A stretch of 64,000 bases of DNA from Duganella sp. 1411 (GTDB lineage Bacteria; Pseudomonadota; Gammaproteobacteria; Burkholderiales; Burkholderiaceae_D), in contig NZ_JAFICD010000001.1 in NCBI RefSeq assembly GCF_017833525.1, positions 1,426,001 through 1,490,000 of the forward strand. The letters run 5' to 3'. Under the pieces are notes generated by a model, which saw nothing but the letters and a program-made list of their open reading frames with translations, made no database searches and was not told where the DNA came from. The translations under genes and the position numbers were made by a program. Of the stretch, positions 40,676 to 48,654 are shown one piece after another (position 1 is the first letter of the stretch; every line of letters starts with the position of its first letter).

Positions 40676-41095
40676 TCAATTGGCGATATAGGCGGTGACC
40701 AGATGGCGGTTCTGGTCCGTGTTGGCCTTGCGCTGCCAACGGATGGCGATATCGACCTGGGTCTGGAACGTCTGCCGGACCACGGTGACGGAGACGAGGG
40801 CGCCGGGGATGGCCGCGCGCGTCTCGGTCAGCCACGGCGCGATGGCGGCGCCGGGCGTGCCGTTCTCGGCCAGGTTGTAGCTGGCCAGGTTGGCGGCATC
40901 GGCCGTCATCACGCCCAGCAGCTTCTCGCCGGCCATGGTGGCCTCGGCGCGCATGCCGGCGTCGGACAGCGCCGAATACGCACGCGCCTGCAAACCGATC
41001 GTGCCCAGCAGGCCGATGCCCAGGATCACGATGGCCAGCATCGCCTCCAGCAGCGCGATGCCGCCCTGGCGGCGGCGGGCGGGAACGGGCCTCAT
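40676..41095 (-). CDS. pilV: Type IV pilus modification/minor pilin PilV
   Basis: A 139-residue protein starting MRPVPARRRQGG with cleavage at G12^I13 and the signature IALLEAMLAIVILGIGLLGTIGLQ, typical of PilV. The ATG 41095 overlaps the fimT stop (ATGA). The product is a minor pilin at the pilus tip. Position in the operon is between fimT and pilW. Confidence 0.92.
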   Translation of the reverse strand: MRPVPARRRQGGIALLEAMLAIVILGIGLLGTIGLQARAYSALSDAGMRAEATMAGEKLLGVMTADAANLASYNLAENGTPGAAIAPWLTETRAAIPGALVSVTVVRQTFQTQVDIAIRWQRKANTDQNRHLVTAYIAN

Positions 41096-41733
41096 GGCGG
41101 GCACCCGCGGTTATCGGTATCGGGCAAGGTCGGATTGCACTTGGTCGCCATGCCGGCCAGGGTCACCACCAGCGCCACCGGCGGCACGTCGGCGGCGTAG
41201 GCGGTGGACGGATCGAGGCGCAGGCTGTTGACGCGCCCGGCGAACAAAGGATCGACCCAGCCCAGCGGCGTGTAATAGACCTGGTTGCTGCCGACCGGCT
41301 GCGTGGTCGGCTGCAGGATCTCGGCCGGCGGCAGCGCGTCGGCGGCGCGGAACACCGATTTCCAGCCGGCGGCGCCCTCCGGATCGCTGGCCGAGGGCGC
41401 GTCGGTGGTCGACCACGCGCCCTGCGTGGCGGAGCACTGGGCGGCCTGGGTGGCGAAGCAGATATCGACCTGCCAATCCAATTGGCCGGTGTTCCCGTTC
41501 GGCGTCAGCGAAATGCGGCTGAAGGCGTTGTGGGCCACGGCCTGGCGGCGCGCCAGGCTGAAACCGTCGGCGTAGAACTCGCTGGCGCCGCGCGCGCGGT
41601 TGGCCAGCAGCCAGCGGCTGGCGTTGGGAATGCCGATCGCCAGCATGATGCCGAAAATAGTCATCGTCACCAACAGCTCGACCAGCGTCACGCCATGCTG
41701 GCCGGGCCGGGACGCTGGCGTCAATTGGTGCAT
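41092..41733 (-). CDS. fimT: GspH/FimT family minor pseudopilin
   Basis: A 213-residue prepilin-like protein. The N-terminus ends at G14^VTLVELLVTMTIFGIMLAIGIPN, with the conserved Glu. The C-terminal part contains RISLTPNGNTGQLDWQVDICF, resembling the GspH fold. It begins 13 bases before the pilE-like stop, so the two overlap. FimT-type proteins act as minor pilins and in DNA uptake in some bacteria; that role is not shown here. Confidence 0.9.
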   Translation of the reverse strand: MHQLTPASRPGQHGVTLVELLVTMTIFGIMLAIGIPNASRWLLANRARGASEFYADGFSLARRQAVAHNAFSRISLTPNGNTGQLDWQVDICFATQAAQCSATQGAWSTTDAPSASDPEGAAGWKSVFRAADALPPAEILQPTTQPVGSNQVYYTPLGWVDPLFAGRVNSLRLDPSTAYAADVPPVALVVTLAGMATKCNPTLPDTDNRGCPP

Positions 41734-42149
41734 GCGCCACCTTTGTGGTCGACCCAGCAGGCGGCGTTGACGCCCCAGCCGGGGGGCGAGCCGGTGGTCG
41801 CGTGGGTGCCGTTCTGATCGATGGTGTAGACGAAGCCGGCCATTTTACCGACGCCGGTCGCGGTCAAGGTATAGGTCGACGCCGACGCCGCGCTGAGCGA
41901 GTAATTAAAGTAGGCGGTATTGGTGGGAAAGGCATTGGCCGTGCCGAAGCCGAGGTAGGTGCGGTTGTTCGACCAATACTGTTCGGCCGCCGGCTGGGCG
42001 CCGCCGAGGGCGGTGAAGGCCTCGCTCAAGCGGCCGCGGATAACGTAATCGCCATACGCCGGAATGGCCACGGCCAGCAGGATGCCGACGATGGCGACGG
42101 TGACCATGACCTCGATCAGCGTAAAACCGTTGCGCAAACGTTTATTCAT
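41721..42149 (-). CDS. pilE: Type IV pilin-like protein (PilE-like)
   Basis: A 142-residue pilin with leader MNKRLRNG, cleavage G8^F, and the classical helix FTLIEVMVTVAIVGILLAVAIPAYGDYVIRGRL. The C-terminal disulphide region is represented by two Cys residues (WGVNAACWVDHKGGACTN). It is the first gene of the minor-pilin operon, so it is more likely a PilE-type minor pilin than the main subunit. ATG 42149 is preceded by GGGAGC. Alternative upstream starts lack the leader. Confidence 0.9.
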   Translation of the reverse strand: MNKRLRNGFTLIEVMVTVAIVGILLAVAIPAYGDYVIRGRLSEAFTALGGAQPAAEQYWSNNRTYLGFGTANAFPTNTAYFNYSLSAASASTYTLTATGVGKMAGFVYTIDQNGTHATTGSPPGWGVNAACWVDHKGGACTN

Positions 42150-42241
42150 GGCCGGCTCCCGAAAGTTATCTTCTGGAACCAGTCTACGCCCCCAAGCTTG
42201 CATTACCCTGAGGAAATGCTGACAAACACCTGACAAACAAC

Positions 42242-42426
42242 AACTCCGGGGTCAAGTCTAACATTGCTACACGACCTAGACCGTAAGCGGCGATCCTCCG
42301 CCCTTACAACCGGGCTGGCAACTTCGGGGTCAAGTCTAACATTGCTACACGACCTGAACCGTAAGCAGCGATCCTCCGCCCTTACAACCGGGCTTATGTA
42401 GTAATGTTAGACTTGACCCCGGAGTT
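42242..42426. repeat. Long inverted-repeat element, copy 3, with 78-bp internal tandem duplication
   Basis: Two direct copies of a 78-bp unit (42242-42319 and 42320-42395) each start AACTCCGGGGTCAAGTC or AACTTCGGGGTCAAGTC; the final right arm (42397-42426) is the reverse complement of the unit's start with about two mismatches. Each unit contains ACCGTAAGC and a weak inner hairpin (GTAAG...CTTAC). Arm sequence differs from copies at 31195 and 57770, but matching changes occur on both sides. The right arm forms the last ten codons of the adjacent histidine kinase. Confidence 0.88.
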
Positions 42427-43542
42427 GGGGAAGCGGACCGTGAACAGCGCGCCCTGGCCGCCGGCGGCGTCGCCGATGTCGAGGCCGGCGCCGTGGACCA
42501 CGGCGATGTCGCGCACGATGGCCAGCCCCAGCCCGCTGCCGTGGCTTTTGTCGTCGAGCCGCACGTAGCGGCTGAACACTTGCTCGCGCTTGGCCGCCGG
42601 GATGCCCGGGCCGCTGTCCTCCACCGTCAGCCAGCCGTTACCCGCCGCGTCCGGCCGGCAGCCGACCGTCACCGTGCCCCCCGCCGGCGTGTAGCGGATC
42701 GCGTTGTCGATCAGGTTGTCGATCAGGTCGCGCAGCAGGAAACGGTCGCCGTTGACCTCCACCGGCCGCAGATCGAAGCCGATGTCTATCCCCTTGCGCG
42801 TGGCTTGCTCGACGAACGATTGGATCGCGTCCTCCACCAGCAGGTTCAGCGCCACCGGCTCCAGCCGCGTCCTTTCGAAGTGGTTCGGCTCGGCCCGCGC
42901 CAGCGCCAGCAACTGGTTGGTCTGCCGTATCATGCGCTCGGTGGCCGATAGCATCAGCTTGACCGAGTGCGCCGTGTCCGGCTCGGCGTGGCGCGCGCCC
43001 AGCCATTCGAGCTGCGTCTTGAGCCCGGCCAGCGGCGTGCGCAGCTGGTGCGCGACGTTGGCCAGGAAGTCCTGCCGCGCCTTGGCGCCGTCGCCGACCT
43101 TGTCCAACAGCCCGTTGAGGGCCGATACCACCGGCTCCAGTTCATACGGGACATCGGTGAGCGCGATCGGCGCGAGGTCGTCGCCGTCGCGCGCGTTGAG
43201 GCCGGCGCGCAGGCGGTTCAACGGCCGCAGCCCGTTACTCACCGAGAACCAGATCAGGCCGATGCAAGCGAGCGCGATCAATACTTCCAGCAGCACCAGC
43301 CCGCGCACCACGGCTTGCCGGATCTGGTGCGGCATGTTGTCGACCGCGATCTGTGCCGTCGGCGCGGCCCGGGTGGCGCCGGCCGGCCCTTGCCCTTGCC
43401 CCGGCGCCTCCGACTGGCCAGTCTCGAGGACGATCCGCGTCGGCAGCCACGCCAGCATGTAGGCCAACGCCCCACCCGCCAGGTTGATCAGCAGGATGGG
43501 GACGATCAGCGTTTTGAGCAGCCGCACCCTGATGCTAGTCAT
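42394..43542 (-). CDS. Sensor histidine kinase (QseC/TctE type)
   Basis: A 382-residue kinase: membrane helices at about 9-30 and 80-103, a short periplasmic loop (31-79) rich in Gly/Pro/Ala/Gln, a HAMP-like region, the dimerisation domain with phospho-His165 in NVAHQLRTPLAGLK, and an HATPase domain with N box DLIDNLIDNAIRYT, G1 DSGPGIP and G2 GSGLGLAIV. The usual double-Cache-like TctE sensor is absent, so the ligand site is minimal. Its final ten residues (NSGVKSNITT) come from the repeat element. It overlaps the response regulator gene by eight bases. Confidence 0.92.
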   Translation of the reverse strand: MTSIRVRLLKTLIVPILLINLAGGALAYMLAWLPTRIVLETGQSEAPGQGQGPAGATRAAPTAQIAVDNMPHQIRQAVVRGLVLLEVLIALACIGLIWFSVSNGLRPLNRLRAGLNARDGDDLAPIALTDVPYELEPVVSALNGLLDKVGDGAKARQDFLANVAHQLRTPLAGLKTQLEWLGARHAEPDTAHSVKLMLSATERMIRQTNQLLALARAEPNHFERTRLEPVALNLLVEDAIQSFVEQATRKGIDIGFDLRPVEVNGDRFLLRDLIDNLIDNAIRYTPAGGTVTVGCRPDAAGNGWLTVEDSGPGIPAAKREQVFSRYVRLDDKSHGSGLGLAIVRDIAVVHGAGLDIGDAAGGQGALFTVRFPNSGVKSNITT

Positions 43543-44221
43543 CCGCCCCCCGCGCCGCGGCCGACTCCAGCATGTAGCCGAAACCGCGGATGGTGCGGAT
43601 CGAGACGCCGGCGTCGGCGATCTTCAGCCGCAGCCGCGAGATGTAGACCTCCACCGCGTTCAGCGTCAGGTCGTCGCCCCACGGCAGGATCGCTTCGATG
43701 ATCTGCTGCTTGGACACCACCCGCGCGCCGTGCTGCAACAGGTATTCGAGCACCGCCCATTCCCGCGCCGACAGCTCGACCGGGTTGCCGCGCACCCGCG
43801 CGCGCCGGGCGGTCAAATCCAGCGCCAGTTCGCCCAGCGCCAGCACGGTCGGCTTCGGCGTGTTGCGGCGCGCGAGCGCCCGCAGCCGCGCGACCAGCTC
43901 GGCGGTGGCGAACGGCTTGACCAGGTAGTCGTCGGCGCCCAGCTCCAGCCCGCGCACGCGGTCCTCGACGGCGTCGCGCGCCGTCAGCAATAGCACCGGC
44001 ACCAGGCTGCCGCGCGCGCGCAGCCGGCGCACCACGTCGAAGCCGTCGATGCCGGGCAGTCCGATATCGAGCACGACCACCTCGGCGCCGCCGGCGCGCT
44101 GCAGCAGCGCGTCGGCACGGGCGCCGTCCCCGACCACTTCGACGACCATGCCGTGGCCGCCCAACACACGGCTCAGACCGTCCGCGAGGACGGCGTCGTC
44201 TTCCACTACGAGTACATGCAT
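43535..44221 (-). CDS. OmpR-family response regulator
   Basis: A 228-residue regulator with a receiver domain (phospho-acceptor Asp52, acidic DD at 8-9, Lys in YLVKPFA) and a C-terminal winged helix (about 130-222) with LTLNAVEVYISRLRLKI and TIRGFGYML. It is the cognate partner of the overlapping downstream kinase gene and is first in the operon. Targets are unknown. A palindrome (44247-44259) lies 25 bases upstream. Confidence 0.94.
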   Translation of the reverse strand: MHVLVVEDDAVLADGLSRVLGGHGMVVEVVGDGARADALLQRAGGAEVVVLDIGLPGIDGFDVVRRLRARGSLVPVLLLTARDAVEDRVRGLELGADDYLVKPFATAELVARLRALARRNTPKPTVLALGELALDLTARRARVRGNPVELSAREWAVLEYLLQHGARVVSKQQIIEAILPWGDDLTLNAVEVYISRLRLKIADAGVSIRTIRGFGYMLESAAARGADD

Positions 44222-44438
44222 GTTGTGCGCCCTTCGACTGGGATTTGTGCATTATGCACCGGGGCCGACAGGAAATATAGCTGCGGTGTAGGACCAGACC
44301 TACAGCCAACCATGTTGCAAGCCTACATTTGTGCGTCCACTCCTCTTATGTTCGCAAACTAACATTCCCCCTAAAGTGGCATCAACGCGTCAGCTATCCC
44401 CGACGTGATGTGTATAGCCAGAGATTAGTGAGGAAAAT
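44222..44438. promoter_or_regulatory. Divergent intergenic region with two dyads
   Basis: The gap between the OmpR-type regulator and the Crp-type gene holds GTGCATTATGCAC (44247-44259), a perfect 13-base palindrome, and TGTAGG/CCTACA (44287-44304, six-base spacer). Either could be a binding site for the flanking regulators. I could not assign promoters confidently; GAGGAAA precedes the Crp-type ATG. Confidence 0.45.
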
Positions 44439-45248
44439 ATGAACAACACCCAAGTCAACGCAACCGAGAAATCCACCGTGTCGAGCACCATGGCGGTCGA
44501 TTCCAAAGAGTTTAAGGTTGCGTCGCGGCCTGTTGTCAGCTACAGCGGCACCCAGCAGAACGAACTGCTGGCCGCGCTTCCGCGCGAGGTGCTCGAATCC
44601 CTGTTCGAACATCTGGAACTGGTCACCCTGCCCTTTGGCAAAGAGCTGTTTGAATTCGGCGGCGCGATGGAATATGTCCACTTCCCCACCACCGCCATCG
44701 TGTCGCTGCTGTACGTGATGGAAGACGGCGCCACCACCGAGATCGCCGTGGTCGGCCACGAGGGCGTGGTCGGCGTGTCGCTGTTCGCCGGCGAGCGCGC
44801 CATGTGCAGCGCCGTGGTGCAGGCGGCCGGCTACGGCTACCGCATGAAGGCGCAGCACCTGCGCGACGCCTTCAACCAGGGCGGCGCCCTGCCGGCCCTG
44901 CTGATGCGCTACAACACCGCGCTGTTCGCGCAAATGGCGCAGAACGCCGTCGGCGGCCGCCACAGCTCGATCGAACAAAAGCTGTGCCGCTGGTTGCTCG
45001 ACCGTCTGGACCGTTCGCCATCGAACGAGCTCAAGGTCACGCAGGAAATGATTTCGATCATGCTGGGCGTGCGCCGCGAGAGCATCACCGCCGCCGCCGG
45101 CAAGTTGCAGGACGAAGGCTTGATCACCTACCGCCGCGGCAACATCACCGTGCTTGATCGCTCAGGCTTGGAGGATTATGCGGGTGAGTGCTATAAGGTG
45201 GCGAAGACGGAGTACGATCGTCTGCTGGTGGATGTAGCACGCTGTTAA
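44439..45248 (+). CDS. Crp/Fnr-family transcriptional regulator
   Basis: A 269-residue regulator: about 35 unstructured N-terminal residues, a cyclic-nucleotide-binding-like barrel (about 45-165), a dimerisation helix and a winged helix (about 190-250) with VTQEMISIMLGVRRESITAAAGKLQDEGLI. The barrel lacks the conserved cAMP-binding signature (no RxAxxxA with E/S at the usual positions) and no FNR-type four-Cys cluster is seen. The effector is therefore unknown. Its last 104 bases overlap, in antisense, the 3' end of the kinase gene downstream. Confidence 0.9.
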   Translation: MNNTQVNATEKSTVSSTMAVDSKEFKVASRPVVSYSGTQQNELLAALPREVLESLFEHLELVTLPFGKELFEFGGAMEYVHFPTTAIVSLLYVMEDGATTEIAVVGHEGVVGVSLFAGERAMCSAVVQAAGYGYRMKAQHLRDAFNQGGALPALLMRYNTALFAQMAQNAVGGRHSSIEQKLCRWLLDRLDRSPSNELKVTQEMISIMLGVRRESITAAAGKLQDEGLITYRRGNITVLDRSGLEDYAGECYKVAKTEYDRLLVDVARC

Positions 45249-46773
45249 GCACATCGGTGAGGGCGGCCGGCAGCGGCGGCAACGGCGCCGGCGCCGCCGT
45301 CACCGCCTCATCGAGGATGGAAGCCCGCATGCGGCGTTCCTGACCCGGCGCCGGCGCGGCGTCCTCGCCACCGCCATCGCGGCCGTCGGTGCGGCGCAGC
45401 GGAATGGCCACCTCGATACACGTCCCCGCATCGTTACGCCCACGGCGTATCGTCATCGTCCCACCCAGCAGCAAGGCGCGCTCGCGCATCCCCAGCAAAC
45501 CGTGCGACATCGGCTTGACGATGTTATTGGCGTCGATGCCGATGCCGTCGTCGATAATGCGCAGCATCAGCGCTTCCTGGTTGCGGTTCAAGGTCACCGT
45601 CACGCGGCTGGCCTTGGCGTACTTGCGGATATTGGTCAGCGACTCCTGCACGATGCGGAACAGCGCGATCGACAGGTCGCCCGAATCGCGGCCCAGCGCC
45701 TCGATGTCGGCGGCGACGTCGCAATCGCAGCGCACCTTCGACATCCGGCTGAATTCGTCGCAATAGCTTTCGATGGCGGCGCACAGGCCAAGGTTGTCCA
45801 GCAGGCTGGGTCGCAGATTCTCGACGATGCGGCGCTTCATCTCCACCGCCTCCATCAGGGTGCCGCGCGCGCGCTTGAGCTGCACGGCCAATTCCGGCTG
45901 GTTCTTCTGCAACTGCTGGGTGACGGCGGCGATATCCATGCTGATCGACGTCAGGAAGGCGCCCATCTCGTCGTGCAGCTCGCGCGACAGCCGGACCTTC
46001 TCCTCCTCGCTGATGCTGATCAGGTGGCGCGACAGCACCGATAGCTGCTCGGTGCGCTGCTCGACCTGCGATTCGAGCGTCTCGTTGGCCGCCTGCAGCG
46101 CGTGCTCGACCTGCGCGCGGTTGGCGAAGCTGCGCCGCACCAGCTGGTAGAACATGATCAGCACCACGATGGCGACGGCGTTGATGCTCATGCCGAGCAA
46201 CACCGCCTTTTGGTATTCCTGATAAAACATGGCGCTGCGCGTGGCCATGGTTTCGTTCTGCTCCTGCTCCATGATGACGACCTGCAGGCGGATCTCGTCC
46301 ATGCTGCCGCGCCCGTCGCTGAGCTTGGCGATCTTGACGATCTCGTCCAGGCCGCCCTCGCGGTAGACATCGATCGCCTGGCTGACGGTGGTCAGGCGGC
46401 GGCGCACCAGGGTTTGCAGCTGGGTCAGGTTCTTGAGCTGGGTCGGATTATCGGCCAGCAACTTTTGCAGTTCCTTGAATTCGTGTTCGCTGTCGGCCAG
46501 CGCGCTGCGGGTCGGCCCCAGATAGGCGTCGCTGCCGGACAGGAAATAGCCGCGCATGCTGCTTTCGGCGTCGAGCACGAGCACGTTCAGATATTGCAGC
46601 CGGTCGGCCACGCGCGCGCTCTGCCCCAGCAGCACCTGGGCGCCGCGCAGCGCCTGCAGATTGTAAAACAGGCTGAAGCCGTTCACGATCAGCAACAAGG
46701 CGCAGGTCACGCACAAGACGGTCTTGTACAGCGGCAAGCGATGATGCGGCGCTGTTTCGACGGTGAAATACAT
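45145..46773 (-). CDS. CHASE3-type sensor histidine kinase (NarL-type system)
   Basis: A 542-residue kinase with membrane helices at about 16-38 and 189-211 and a CHASE3-like extracytoplasmic domain between (ESSMRGYFLSGSDAYL). The HisKA_3 region has His267 in LSRELHDEMGAFLTSI; the ATPase has IVQESLTNIRKYAKA, DDGIGID and GLLGMRERALLLGG. The last 85 residues are Pro/Ala-rich and unlike the family; their final 35 are encoded on the strand opposite to the end of the Crp-type gene. The partner regulator is 155 bases upstream. Confidence 0.92.
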   Translation of the reverse strand: MYFTVETAPHHRLPLYKTVLCVTCALLLIVNGFSLFYNLQALRGAQVLLGQSARVADRLQYLNVLVLDAESSMRGYFLSGSDAYLGPTRSALADSEHEFKELQKLLADNPTQLKNLTQLQTLVRRRLTTVSQAIDVYREGGLDEIVKIAKLSDGRGSMDEIRLQVVIMEQEQNETMATRSAMFYQEYQKAVLLGMSINAVAIVVLIMFYQLVRRSFANRAQVEHALQAANETLESQVEQRTEQLSVLSRHLISISEEEKVRLSRELHDEMGAFLTSISMDIAAVTQQLQKNQPELAVQLKRARGTLMEAVEMKRRIVENLRPSLLDNLGLCAAIESYCDEFSRMSKVRCDCDVAADIEALGRDSGDLSIALFRIVQESLTNIRKYAKASRVTVTLNRNQEALMLRIIDDGIGIDANNIVKPMSHGLLGMRERALLLGGTMTIRRGRNDAGTCIEVAIPLRRTDGRDGGGEDAAPAPGQERRMRASILDEAVTAAPAPLPPLPAALTDVLNSVLHPPADDRTPSSPPYSTHPHNPPSLSDQAR

Positions 46774-46928
46774 CCACTTCCTTCGCGACGGGGTTTAGAT
46801 GCCAGGCAACACGCCATGCCGGGTCATTATAGTCCGTTAGGGAAATAGATGCAGTAGCCGCGCACCCCAAGAGTGCGCAACTGTATCCTTTAAGCAAGCG
46901 GCCTGGAGCGTGGCCGGCGGGGCTGGCG

Positions 46929-47561
46929 TCAGTCCAGCAAATTGTTTTTCATAGCGTAATATGTTAAATCGCTATTCGATTGCATCCCCATCTTTTCCAT
47001 GATGCGGGTGCGGTAGGTGCTGACGGTTTTGATGCTCAATGACAACGCCACGCCGATATCGGACACCGTCGCCCCGCGCGCCAGCCGCAGGAACACCTGG
47101 AACTCGCGGTCGGACAACTCGGTGTGCAGCGCCGTGTTCGGATCGCGGTCGAAGCTTTGCGCCAGCAGTTCGCCGACGGTCGAGCTGACATAGCGCCGGC
47201 CCTGGTAGACGGTGCGCACGGCGGTGATCAGCTCGTCGGCCTCGCATTCCTTGTTCAGATAGCCGTTGGCGCCCATCTTGAACAGGTTCAGCGCGTACTG
47301 CTGGGCCGGATACCCGGACAGGATCAGCACCGGCAGATCGGGCTGCCCCTGGCGGATGGTGCGCAAGGTATCGATGCCGCTTTGGTCGGGCATGGCGATA
47401 TCGAGCAGCAGCACGTCGCAAATCTCGCGGCGCGCGATATCGAGCGCCTCGCGCCCGGTGCCGGCTTCCGCGACCACGTCGAAATCGTCCGACGCCGAAA
47501 AAATCTGTTTAAATCCTGCTCTAACTATTTGATGGTCGTCACAAATGGCAACGCGTATCAT
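46929..47561 (-). CDS. NarL/FixJ-family response regulator
   Basis: A 210-residue regulator with a receiver domain (Asp54 in LLLDIAMPDQSG) and a LuxR-type helix-turn-helix (about 145-205, LSDREFQVFLRLARGATVSDIGVALSLSIKTVSTYRTRIMEKMG). The conserved Lys is in YLNKECEADE. It is the likely partner of the CHASE3 kinase downstream. GAGGGGAAAC precedes the ATG. Targets are not known. Confidence 0.94.
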   Translation of the reverse strand: MIRVAICDDHQIVRAGFKQIFSASDDFDVVAEAGTGREALDIARREICDVLLLDIAMPDQSGIDTLRTIRQGQPDLPVLILSGYPAQQYALNLFKMGANGYLNKECEADELITAVRTVYQGRRYVSSTVGELLAQSFDRDPNTALHTELSDREFQVFLRLARGATVSDIGVALSLSIKTVSTYRTRIMEKMGMQSNSDLTYYAMKNNLLD

Positions 47562-47708
47562 TGTTTCCCCTCGTCTTGTCCGGCTCGCGCCCGCTCGGGC
47601 CCGCCGGACTTCACGCCACCGTGTATATCAGCGTCGCTGATAAATGAATAATATTGAAAGTATATCAGGAATTAGCTTCTTGCCACCCCGCGCGCAGCGG
47701 TGCGCGCG

Positions 47709-48116
47709 CTAGTCTTGCTGAAGCAGACTGAGGATGGAAAGCAGTTCGCTGCGTATCATTTCGCGGTCCAACGGAGCGGGAACGGCTTGCGCCTCCTCGC
47801 CGGAACCGCCATCATACTCCGCCGCCGCGCCATCGTAGGCACGGCTGTCGAGTTTATTGCGCGCCCCGCTGATGGTGAAGCCCTGTTCATACAACAGTTC
47901 GCGGATGCGGCGGATCAGCAGCACTTCGTGATGCTGGTAATAGCGGCGGTTGCCGCGCCGTTTGACGGGCTTGAGCTGGGTGAATTCCTGCTCCCAGTAA
48001 CGCAACACATGCGGCTTGACGCCGCACAGCTCGCTGACCTCACCGATGGTGAAGTAGCGCTTGGCCGGTATCGGCGGCAGGACGACCAGTTCGGACTTGG
48101 CGAGACGATCGTTCAT
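47709..48116 (-). CDS. MerR-family transcriptional regulator
   Basis: A 135-residue regulator with an N-terminal MerR winged helix: YFTIGEVSELCGVKPHVLRYWEQEFTQLKPVKRRGNRRYYQHHEVLLIRRIRELLYEQGFTISGARNKL. The C-terminal tail is variable. It lacks the metal-binding Cys of classical MerR. A regulator of this type is found after ihfA in many betaproteobacteria. It is 17 bases downstream of ihfA. Confidence 0.92.
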   Translation of the reverse strand: MNDRLAKSELVVLPPIPAKRYFTIGEVSELCGVKPHVLRYWEQEFTQLKPVKRRGNRRYYQHHEVLLIRRIRELLYEQGFTISGARNKLDSRAYDGAAAEYDGGSGEEAQAVPAPLDREMIRSELLSILSLLQQD

Positions 48117-48133
48117 CGCTTCTCAGCTCCCAC

Positions 48134-48481
48134 TCAGGCGGCGCGCGCCATCGGATTGCTCTCTTCGACCATGCCCTTGAGTTTTTGACTGGCATGGAAG
48201 GTCACCACGCGGCGCGCCGTGATCGGGATTTCCTCGCCGGTCTTGGGGTTGCGGCCGGGGCGCTGCGGCTTGTCGCGCAACTGGAAGTTGCCGAATCCGG
48301 ACAGCTTGACGGCCTCGCCACGCTCGAGCGCGTTGCGGATCTCGTCGAAGAAAGTCTCCACCATGTCCTTGGCCTCGCGCTTGTTCAGGCCGACCTGTTC
48401 GAACAGCAGTTCGGCCAGCTCCGCCTTGGTGAGCGTGGGCAAATCTTTTTCCGCATCCTGGCGTACCTTGGCGACCTGCAT
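48134..48481 (-). CDS. ihfA: Integration host factor alpha subunit
   Basis: IHF-alpha pairs with IHF-beta to bend DNA in recombination, replication and transcription. The 115-residue product has the whole family core: [64 protein letters not shown] and the Arg/Pro-containing DNA-intercalating arm. The frame stays open to 48568 with a TTG start, but the ATG at 48481 gives an N-terminus ([13 protein letters not shown]) nearer to the normal length. No clear ribosome binding site decides it. Confidence 0.92.
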   Translation of the reverse strand: MQVAKVRQDAEKDLPTLTKAELAELLFEQVGLNKREAKDMVETFFDEIRNALERGEAVKLSGFGNFQLRDKPQRPGRNPKTGEEIPITARRVVTFHASQKLKGMVEESNPMARAA

Positions 48482-48577
48482 GGCGCGATGCAAATCGGCA
48501 GCCAATGCGGATTGGAGTACGGCGGAATCAACGTCGTTGTTATTAATTTTCCTGCCCTGCCTTATCAAAGAACGAAT

Positions 48578-48600
48578 GAGTCCGGCCTTGTGCCGGACTC
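48578..48600. other. Hairpin between pheT and ihfA
   Basis: GAGTCCGGC (48578-48586) pairs with GCCGGACTC (48592-48600) around a five-base loop. No long T run follows on the minus strand, so it could reduce read-through from pheT to ihfA or stabilise an mRNA end, not necessarily terminate. Confidence 0.45.
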
Positions 48601-48654
48601 CCGAATGATCAAAAAAAGAAACCGCGTCGGTCTGCTGGACGTCTCGCCGGCGCG

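Noticed and set aside
42242..42395. A CRISPR-like array because of direct repeats
   Set aside because: Only two units of 78 bp without unique spacers, and they form one side of an inverted-repeat element.
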